From NCBI GenBank assembly GCA_946481355.1, contig CAMLNH010000171.1, forward strand, positions 1-6,307: a stretch of 6,307 bases of DNA, read 5' to 3'. Positions 1-6,307 of the stretch are shown one piece after another (the stretch's first letter is position 1; each line of letters starts with the position of its first letter). A program made the translations under genes and the position numbers. The stretch comes from an uncultured Curvibacter sp. (lineage in GTDB: Bacteria; Pseudomonadota; Gammaproteobacteria; Burkholderiales; Burkholderiaceae). The notes under the pieces were generated by a model that saw only the letters and a program-made list of their open reading frames with translations, was not told the origin of the DNA and ran no database searches.

Positions 1-1531
<1,531 letters not shown>

Positions 1532-1557
1532 TGCTCTATTGACTGGAATCTGACGCC

Positions 1558-2805
1558 ATGGCCGTGAACTACATTGCACCCCAAGCCCAGGACCTGCTGC
1601 CCGTCGCGGGGGTTCGCATCGGCGTGGCCGAAGCCGGCATCCGCAAAGCCAATCGCAAGGACCTGACCGTCTTTCTGCTGGATGAAGGCAGTGTTGTCGG
1701 GGCGGTGTTCACACAGAACCGCTATGCCGCGGCCCCCGTGCAGGTGTGCCGGGACCATCTTGCTGCCGGACAAGGCGTCCGGGCCATGGTGATCAACACC
1801 GGCAACGCCAACGCCGGTACGGGTGAGCAGGGCTTGCAAAACGCTCGGCAGACCGCGAATGCGTTGGCGCTGGCGCTGGGTGTGCCTCATGAGCAGGTGC
1901 TGCCGTTCTCGACCGGTGTGATCATGGAGCAATTGCCGCTGGATCGGCTGCTGGTCGGCTTGCCTGCTGCGCTGTCCGATGCGGGCAGTGCCGCCGGTGC
2001 AACGGGCGCGCAATGGCTCAAGGCGGCCGAAGGCATCATGACCACCGACACACTGCCCAAGGCGATCAGTCGCCAGGTGGTGGTTGGTGGCAAGACCGTG
2101 ACCGTGAGCGGCATCGCCAAGGGCGCGGGCATGATCCGCCCGAACATGGCGACCATGCTGGGGTACATGGCCACCGATGCGGCTGTGGCGCCCGCCTTGA
2201 TGCCAACCCTGGCCAAACGGCTTGCAGATGGTTCTTTCAACCGCGTCACGGTGGATGGCGACACGTCGACCAACGACTCCTTCGTCGTGGTGGCCACGGG
2301 CAAGGCGGGTAATCCGGTTGTGACCGATCTGGCCGGCGCCGATGGCCAGGCCCTGTTGGCAGCCATGACCGAGGTGGCTCAATTCCTTGCGCACGCCATC
2401 GTGCGCGACGGCGAAGGTGCCACCAAGTTCATCACGGTGCGGGTGGAAGGGGGCGCCAGCAGCGATGAATGCCTGAAAGCGGCATACGCCGTGGCCCATT
2501 CGCCGTTGGTCAAGACGGCGTTTTTCGCCAGCGACCCCAACCTGGGTCGGATTCTCGCGGCGGTCGGCTACGCAGGCATCGCCGATCTCGATGCCTCCCG
2601 GATCGAACTCCATCTGGGCGATGTGCACGTGGTCAAGGCAGGCGGTCGCAACCCCGATTACCGAGAGGAAGACGGGCAGCGCGTCATGAAGGCGGCCGAG
2701 ATCCTGGTGCGCATCGGTCTGGGCCGCGGCAACGCCACCGAAACCGTGTGGACCTGCGACTTCAGCCACGACTACGTGACCATCAACGCCGACTACAGGT
2801 CCTGA
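1558..2805 (+). CDS. argJ: Glutamate N-acetyltransferase / amino-acid acetyltransferase ArgJ
   Basis: ArgJ moves the acetyl group from N-acetylornithine to glutamate, the recycling step of arginine biosynthesis in the cytoplasm; bifunctional members also make N-acetylglutamate from acetyl-CoA. The 415-residue length is normal. The proenzyme cleaves itself before a threonine in the [11 protein letters not shown] motif; here this is Ala198-Thr199 (ACC at 2152-2154), giving an alpha chain of about 198 and a beta chain of about 217 residues, with Thr199 as the nucleophile. Other family signatures are VINTGNANA (79-87), the oxyanion-hole segment [10 protein letters not shown] (118-127), [30 protein letters not shown] and the C-terminal [11 protein letters not shown]. 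The ATG at 1558 gives the normal N-terminus; only a weak GGAA (about 1543) precedes it. It starts 26 bases after the secA stop, so co-transcription is likely. Whether it is mono- or bifunctional cannot be decided from sequence by eye. Confidence 0.97.
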   Translation: MAVNYIAPQAQDLLPVAGVRIGVAEAGIRKANRKDLTVFLLDEGSVVGAVFTQNRYAAAPVQVCRDHLAAGQGVRAMVINTGNANAGTGEQGLQNARQTANALALALGVPHEQVLPFSTGVIMEQLPLDRLLVGLPAALSDAGSAAGATGAQWLKAAEGIMTTDTLPKAISRQVVVGGKTVTVSGIAKGAGMIRPNMATMLGYMATDAAVAPALMPTLAKRLADGSFNRVTVDGDTSTNDSFVVVATGKAGNPVVTDLAGADGQALLAAMTEVAQFLAHAIVRDGEGATKFITVRVEGGASSDECLKAAYAVAHSPLVKTAFFASDPNLGRILAAVGYAGIADLDASRIELHLGDVHVVKAGGRNPDYREEDGQRVMKAAEILVRIGLGRGNATETVWTCDFSHDYVTINADYRS

Positions 2806-2814
2806 TCCGGCCTT

Positions 2815-2820
2815 GGAGGT
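2815..2820 (+). promoter_or_regulatory. Strong Shine-Dalgarno site for the DUF815 ATPase gene
   Basis: GGAGGT lies in the 21-base gap after the argJ stop, 6 bases before the ATG at 2827. It is a consensus match at ideal spacing and fixes that start codon. It is the only consensus-quality ribosome binding site I see at any gene start in this window. Confidence 0.85.
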
Positions 2821-2826
2821 CCGCGC

Positions 2827-3705
2827 ATGAACGAGCAATTCGAACGGCTTCTGCACAGGGCCGAACAGCTGATCTCCCGCATCGAGTCGGTGCTGCCCCA
2901 GCCATTGGGCGCTCCTGACTGGAACGCCTCCATCGCGTTTCGTTACCGCAAACGCAGCAGTGGCCATGGTGTCCTTGAACCCGTGCGCCAAGTGGCCCAG
3001 ATGCGGTTGGCCGATCTCCAGGAAATCGACGGACAGAAGGAAAAGATCCAGCGCAACACCCTGCAGTTCGTCCAGGGTCTGCCCGCCAACAACGTGCTGT
3101 TGACGGGTGCGCGTGGTACCGGCAAGTCGTCTCTGGTCAAGGCTTGCCTGAACGAATACGCGCCGCAGGGTTTGCGACTGATCGAGGTGGACAAGGCCGA
3201 TCTGGTGGACCTGCCCGACATCGTGGATGTGGTGGCCGACCGGCCCGAGCGCTTCATCGTCTTCTGCGATGACCTGAGTTTCGAAGACGGGGAAGCCGGC
3301 TACAAGGCCCTCAAGTCCATCCTGGATGGCACGGTGTCGGCGGCAGGGCAGAACGTCCTGATCTGCGCCACAAGCAACCGTCGCCATCTGCTGCCGGAGT
3401 ACATGAAGGAAAACCTCACGTACACCCACACCGCCGACGGTGAGGTACATCCGGGTGAGGTGGTCGAGGAGAAGATTTCGCTGTCCGAGCGCTTCGGTCT
3501 CTGGGTCAGCTTTTACCCGTTCAGCCAGGACGAGTACCTGACCATCGTGGCACAGTGGTTGGCCTCGTTTGGCGTCCCGCCTTCCGAAATCGAAGCAGCA
3601 CGACCCCAGGCCTTGGTCTGGGCACTCGAACGTGGTTCGCGCAGCGGACGCGTGGCCTACCAGTTCGCCCGCGACTATGCGGGGTCCCATCGTTCGCAGT
3701 CATGA
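2827..3705 (+). CDS. DUF815-family P-loop (AAA+-type) ATPase
   Basis: A 292-residue ATP-binding protein whose cellular role is not established. An N-terminal helical segment of about 80 residues leads into FVQGLPANNVLLTGARGTGK. Walker A is GARGTGKS (94-101, Lys100) and Walker B is the hydrophobic run RFIVFCDDL (142-150) with Asp148/Asp149. A sensor-1-like Asn184 sits in ICATSNRRHLLP, a candidate arginine finger (Arg222) in SERFGLW, and a C-terminal GSRSGRVAYQFARDY segment has a sensor-2-like basic region. These order as in AAA+ proteins and match the DUF815 family (often annotated only as 'ATP-binding protein'). There is no signal peptide or membrane segment, so it is presumably cytoplasmic. 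The start is set by the GGAGGT at 2815. It follows argJ by 21 bases and overlaps the Nudix gene by 4 bases (ATGA at 3702-3705). Family assignment is firm from recall of the motifs; function is unknown. Confidence 0.9.
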   Translation: MNEQFERLLHRAEQLISRIESVLPQPLGAPDWNASIAFRYRKRSSGHGVLEPVRQVAQMRLADLQEIDGQKEKIQRNTLQFVQGLPANNVLLTGARGTGKSSLVKACLNEYAPQGLRLIEVDKADLVDLPDIVDVVADRPERFIVFCDDLSFEDGEAGYKALKSILDGTVSAAGQNVLICATSNRRHLLPEYMKENLTYTHTADGEVHPGEVVEEKISLSERFGLWVSFYPFSQDEYLTIVAQWLASFGVPPSEIEAARPQALVWALERGSRSGRVAYQFARDYAGSHRSQS

Positions 3706-4172
3706 GCCAGACCCCGGTGCTGGTGGTCGATGGTGGCGGCACAGCGGAAGGTGCGCAGCGCCCGGTGACCGAGGTGGCAGTCGGCATTCTTGTTGATGCC
3801 CAGGGCCGCTATCTTTTGACCTCCCGACCGCCGGGCAAGGTCTACGCCGGGTACTGGGAGTTTCCTGGTGGCAAGCTCGAGGCTGGCGAGAGCGTGGAGC
3901 AGGCCCTGCGGCGTGAGTTGCAGGAGGAGATTGGTGTCACCATCGGTCCAGCCATGGTCTGGCGGCATTCGCTGGTCGACTATCCCCATGCATTGGTCCG
4001 TCTGAACTTCTGCAAGGTGTACGACTGGAGTGGGGATCTGCACATGCGCGAAGGACAGAGCCATCGCTGGGAGCGATTGCCGGTGGGCTGCGAGCCGGTG
4101 CTGCCGGGGACGGTGCCCGTGCTCGCCTGGCTGGCGGAAGACGATGCGGATGCTCCGCCGTCTGCCTGCTGA
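3702..4172 (+). CDS. MutT-like Nudix hydrolase (probable (d)NTP pyrophosphohydrolase)
   Basis: Nudix enzymes hydrolyse nucleoside diphosphate derivatives; MutT members remove 8-oxo-dGTP and so prevent A:T to C:G mutations. The 156-residue product has a perfect Nudix box, GX5EX7REUXEEXGU, at Gly57-Val79 (GKLEAGE, then RELQEEIGV), with metal-binding Glu72, Glu75 and Glu76. The preceding YAGYWEFPGGK matches the EFPGGK segment of MutT, and the position next to secA is where E. coli keeps mutT. The ATG at 3702 overlaps the ATPase stop as ATGA with no good Shine-Dalgarno, so translation is probably coupled. The open frame continues upstream to 3555, but only inside the ATPase gene. It has about 20 extra N-terminal residues (rich in Gly) before the usual VAVG start. 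One oddity: the position aligned by eye with E. coli MutT Asn119, which contacts the oxidised base, is Thr137 (LPGTVPVL). Family certain; substrate not proven. Confidence 0.93.
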   Translation: MSQTPVLVVDGGGTAEGAQRPVTEVAVGILVDAQGRYLLTSRPPGKVYAGYWEFPGGKLEAGESVEQALRRELQEEIGVTIGPAMVWRHSLVDYPHALVRLNFCKVYDWSGDLHMREGQSHRWERLPVGCEPVLPGTVPVLAWLAEDDADAPPSAC

Positions 4173-4178
4173 ACGGGC

Positions 4179-4367
4179 TCAGCTTTCTTCGAAGCCCGGC
4201 TCGTGGTCGGGCACCTGCTCGGGTACCTTGAATCGTTCGCTGGCCCAGGCGCCCAGATCCATCTGTTTGCAGCGTTCGCCACAGAAAGGCCGGTAGCGGT
4301 TGGTGGGGGCGTACAGGCTCACACCACCGCAGGTCGGGCACGTCACCTGTTTGGGAGCCTCGCTCAT
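4179..4367 (-). CDS. yacG: DNA gyrase inhibitor YacG, zinc-binding
   Basis: YacG is a small zinc protein that in E. coli binds the GyrB C-terminal region and blocks DNA binding by gyrase. The 62-residue product has the diagnostic four cysteines: Cys10 and Cys13 (TCPTCGG), Cys29 and Cys33 ([18 protein letters not shown]). The following acidic, probably flexible tail ([15 protein letters not shown]) is also typical. The length is normal. The ATG (complement of 4365-4367) lies 7 bases after the zapD stop and has no clear Shine-Dalgarno, so it is probably translated together with zapD as the last gene of the minus-strand unit. Its stop codon is only 6 bases from the stop of the convergent Nudix gene. 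Confidence 0.96.
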   Translation of the reverse strand: MSEAPKQVTCPTCGGVSLYAPTNRYRPFCGERCKQMDLGAWASERFKVPEQVPDHEPGFEES

Positions 4368-4374
4368 ACGCGGC

Positions 4375-5130
4375 TCAGGAGCAGAGCGTCAGCTCGAAGG
4401 AGGCATCCTCCCCAGCCGGATGCAGTCGTTCATCCTCCCCGAGACGCAGCAAGCGGACCGACAGCATCAGGCGGTTACCGCTGATTTCCGGAATCAGACC
4501 AAGCCGCGGGTCGATGGCAAGGCGCAGCAGTTGGTAGGTGCGGCCTTGGGGAAGGTTCTGCTGGAACTGACCAGCAGGGGCCACCACTTTGTGAGGGGAC
4601 CCGGAGTCCCGCATCATCTTCATGAGCAACATGATCGCTTCGGCCAGCGGAGCCAGGGTCTGTACCCAGCGATGAAGATCGGCCTGGCGCTGTGGCGCCG
4701 GCTGGTGCTGCCAGTGGAAGTAGCCGGGAAGGTCAAACTCGCAGGTGCCGCCCGGAATGCCAATGCGGCTCCGAATGGCCATCAGCCAGTCGTTGTCGGT
4801 CAGGGACTGGCCGGTTTTGCCGGCCGCACCACTGAGTTCGGCAAAACTGGCATCCAGCTGGCCAATGACTTCGTCCAGCACACGCTCCGAAATGGCGGGA
4901 TTGCCACGGTAGCCGTTGAGCTGGATGCGGTGGCGGTCGATGTCTTTGAGGACGTCTGATTTCATGTCCGCGCGCGATGCCACGTCCATGATCTCAAAGA
5001 TGGTCTGGATGGCGAAGTGGTGATCCAGTGCGTCGGCCCGGGCCACCAGCTCGGACAGGCGGGTGAAGAGATGCTCCAGTCGGAGGTAGGTCCGAACGCG
5101 CTCGTTGAAGGGGTATTCGTACAGGATCAC
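4375..5130 (-). CDS. zapD: Cell division protein ZapD (FtsZ bundling factor, formerly YacF)
   Basis: ZapD binds the FtsZ C-terminal tail and cross-links FtsZ filaments in the cytoplasmic Z-ring. The product is 251 residues, close to the E. coli length of about 247. Family signatures are the N-terminal [20 protein letters not shown], the helical region around [24 protein letters not shown]-like [17 protein letters not shown] (about 62-78), and the beta-rich second half with [15 protein letters not shown] (130-144) and [13 protein letters not shown]. Translation starts at a GTG (complement of 5128-5130): the reading frame upstream has a TGA after only seven sense codons and no alternative start, and the GTG gives the expected [10 protein letters not shown]-terminus. 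No Shine-Dalgarno precedes this GTG; instead the stop of a 15-codon mini-ORF overlaps it as GTGA. It lies 40 bases after coaE and 7 before yacG, the order seen in E. coli. Confidence 0.95.
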   Translation of the reverse strand: MILYEYPFNERVRTYLRLEHLFTRLSELVARADALDHHFAIQTIFEIMDVASRADMKSDVLKDIDRHRIQLNGYRGNPAISERVLDEVIGQLDASFAELSGAAGKTGQSLTDNDWLMAIRSRIGIPGGTCEFDLPGYFHWQHQPAPQRQADLHRWVQTLAPLAEAIMLLMKMMRDSGSPHKVVAPAGQFQQNLPQGRTYQLLRLAIDPRLGLIPEISGNRLMLSVRLLRLGEDERLHPAGEDASFELTLCS

Positions 5131-5174
5131 AGCGTCAAAGGGCGCAGAGGTTCAGTCATGGGCCTGTTCATCAT
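5127..5174 (-). other. Possible 15-codon mini-ORF bridging coaE and zapD
   Basis: A short frame encoding [15 protein letters not shown] fills the whole coaE-zapD gap. Its first ATG (5174-5172) overlaps the coaE stop as ATGA, and its TGA (5129-5127) overlaps the zapD GTG start as GTGA. A GGGA at 5180-5177 lies 5 bases before its second ATG. The peptide resembles no known protein. If translated, the likely role is to carry ribosomes from coaE to zapD, which lacks its own Shine-Dalgarno site. Chance is a serious alternative for so short a frame. Confidence 0.3.
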
Positions 5175-5761
5175 AGTCCCAACCGGCGTGCCATTCCCAG
5201 GACCAAGTCCTGCAGTGCCGGCAGATCGACTCCGTCGTTCCAGATCACGCCGTCGGCGCTGGCCAGCCGTCTCGCACGTGGACTCTGCTGGGCGATGATG
5301 CTCTCGACCTGTTGGCGAGGCCATCCGTTGCGAGTCATGACCCGGACGACTTGTGTTTCTTGCGTGCAGTCCACCACCAGCACCGTGTCGAGACGTGGGC
5401 GCCAGCGATCCGACTCGACAAGCAGAGGTACGTCGAACACCACGCAATCGGAGGTGCTCGTTTGCACCAGCCGCTCCAGTTCTTCATGGACCCGAGGATG
5501 GATGATCGACTCCAGCAGCTGTTTGGCGTGCGGGTGCGCAAACACATGCGCACGCATTCTGTCGCGGTCCATTGAGCCATCGGCAGCGATGAAGGCATCG
5601 CCAAAGTGGTGCCGGATGTCCGGCATGGCTGCTCCGCCGGCTTGGGTGCTCAGTCGTGCGATGTGGTCAGCATCCAAGATGGTGGCCCCGCACGCCTGCA
5701 GTGACTTGGCCACGGTGCTTTTTCCGCTGCCGATGCCTCCCGTCAGACCCACGCGGCGCAT
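5171..5761 (-). CDS. coaE: Dephospho-CoA kinase
   Basis: CoaE phosphorylates the 3'-hydroxyl of dephospho-CoA with ATP, the last step of coenzyme A synthesis, in the cytoplasm. The product is 196 residues, normal for the family. The P-loop is at the N-terminus, GGIGSGKST (8-16, Lys14), followed by the conserved ILDADHIAR (28-36, Asp32), HPRVHEELE in the middle, FDVPLLVES (109-117), and the lid/C-terminal region with TQETQVVRVMTRNGW (133-147), IIAQQSPRARRLASAD and VIWNDG. The ATG (complement of 5759-5761) is chosen because it puts the P-loop at residue 8; the open frame continues upstream only through pilD in another frame. It begins 14 bases after the pilD stop without a clear Shine-Dalgarno, so coupling to pilD is likely. 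coaE between pilD and zapD is common in beta- and gammaproteobacteria. Confidence 0.97.
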   Translation of the reverse strand: MRRVGLTGGIGSGKSTVAKSLQACGATILDADHIARLSTQAGGAAMPDIRHHFGDAFIAADGSMDRDRMRAHVFAHPHAKQLLESIIHPRVHEELERLVQTSTSDCVVFDVPLLVESDRWRPRLDTVLVVDCTQETQVVRVMTRNGWPRQQVESIIAQQSPRARRLASADGVIWNDGVDLPALQDLVLGMARRLGL

Positions 5762-5775
5762 GGTTGGCGGGCGGA

Positions 5776-6307
5776 TCAGAGGCCGATCGCGGCCAGAATG
5801 GCGCGGGGCCCGAAGAACAGCGAGGTGAGTCCGGCCAAGGCGAGGAAGGGGCCAAACGGCACATAGCCCCCTTCGCGCAGCTGGGAGAACACCTTGATGC
5901 CAATGCCCACGATGGCTCCGATCACCGATGCCATGAGGATGATCGGTATCAGTGCCTGCCAGCCGAACCAGGCCCCGAGCGCAGCGTAAAGCTTGAAGTC
6001 GCCATATCCCATGCCTTCCTTGCCCGTTGCCAACTTGAACCCCCAATACACCAGCCAGAGAGACAGGTAGCCCCCGACTGTGCCCCACAGTGAGTCGGCC
6101 AGCGGCACACCTGTGAGTCCGATTGCAGACGCGCACAGTCCAGCCCACAGGAGGGGCAGGGTGATGTCGTCCGGCAGCAGCGTGGTGTCCCAGTCGATGC
6201 AGGTGAGAGCGACCAGACTCGCGGCGAATCCGCTCCAGGCCACCGCTTCCCAGCCCAAGCCCCATGTCCAGCCGCACCACGCGAACAAAGCACCCGTCAC
6301 GAGCTCG
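5776..6307 (-). CDS. pilD: Type IV prepilin peptidase / N-methyltransferase PilD, C-terminal part (5' end outside window)
   Basis: PilD is an inner-membrane aspartic peptidase that cleaves the leader of type IV prepilins and type II secretion pseudopilins and methylates the new N-terminal residue. Only the C-terminal 176 residues are visible (first full codon at 6306); the cytosolic N-terminal region, with the zinc cysteines present in many members, is off the window. The visible start, ELVTGALFAW, matches the conserved EL(L/V)TGALFA, so the GTG at 6300 is an internal valine and not a start. Both catalytic aspartates are visible: in CIDWDTTLLPDD (first Asp about residue 38 of the fragment) and in the GxGD-type motif GMGYGDFK (Asp about 103). 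Several hydrophobic membrane segments surround them, and VPFGPFLA lies near the end. It reads into coaE with a 14-base gap; pilB and pilC usually lie upstream in this arrangement, but that cannot be seen here. Confidence 0.95.
   Translation of the reverse strand, partial: ELVTGALFAWCGWTWGLGWEAVAWSGFAASLVALTCIDWDTTLLPDDITLPLLWAGLCASAIGLTGVPLADSLWGTVGGYLSLWLVYWGFKLATGKEGMGYGDFKLYAALGAWFGWQALIPIILMASVIGAIVGIGIKVFSQLREGGYVPFGPFLALAGLTSLFFGPRAILAAIGL

Noticed and set aside
3555..3701. Upstream extension of the Nudix reading frame by 49 codons
   Set aside because: The extension lies wholly inside the ATPase gene and does not look like Nudix sequence; the ATG at 3702, overlapping the ATPase stop, gives the normal family length.
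4174..4198. Inverted repeat at the convergent junction as an intrinsic terminator
   Set aside because: The stem is only 6 bases with a 13-base loop and neither strand has a following T-run, so I do not annotate a terminator.
4300..4959. A 219-codon plus-strand open frame opposite zapD and yacG
   Set aside because: It overlaps two clear minus-strand genes, crosses their boundary and has no recognisable domain or ribosome site.
5762..6280. The coaE frame stays open upstream to about 6280, suggesting a longer fused protein
   Set aside because: The extra residues are an out-of-frame translation of pilD; the true coaE start is the ATG at 5761, which places the P-loop at the family position.

Overview
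This is a compact, gene-dense stretch of a GC-rich bacterial chromosome. By eye it is about 60-65% GC (not counted), with codons such as TTA, CTA and TCA almost absent. Gene content, gene order and protein style point to a betaproteobacterium of the order Burkholderiales, probably Comamonadaceae-like; this placement is inference from recognised families and synteny. There are eight protein genes, two of them cut by the window edges. I see no RNA gene, mobile element, CRISPR array or long repeat. No stretch over 300 bases lacks a gene; the largest gap is about 40 bases.

Plus strand, left to right: the 3' half of secA (preprotein translocase ATPase), argJ (arginine biosynthesis acetyltransferase), an AAA+-type ATPase of the DUF815 family, and a MutT-like Nudix hydrolase. 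Spacings are 26 bases, 21 bases and a 4-base ATGA overlap, as expected for one co-directional transcription unit. Minus strand, read right to left: pilD (type IV prepilin peptidase, 5' end outside the window), coaE (dephospho-CoA kinase), zapD (FtsZ-bundling cell-division protein) and yacG (small zinc protein that inhibits DNA gyrase). Spacings are 14, 40 and 7 bases. The two units converge with 6 bases between the stop codons of the Nudix gene and yacG.

The layout is a variant of the well-known secA-mutT / yacG-zapD-coaE neighbourhood beside the dcw cell-division cluster in E. coli. Here argJ and the DUF815 ATPase sit between secA and mutT, and pilD adjoins coaE. The genes do separate housekeeping jobs (secretion, arginine and CoA synthesis, nucleotide-pool cleaning, division, pilus maturation) rather than forming one pathway.

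I found no clearly novel system. The points most worth a second look are a 15-codon mini-ORF that exactly bridges coaE and zapD by 4-base overlaps at both ends, the uncharacterised DUF815 ATPase with its unusually good ribosome binding site, and a MutT-like protein lacking the asparagine that reads 8-oxoguanine in E. coli MutT.
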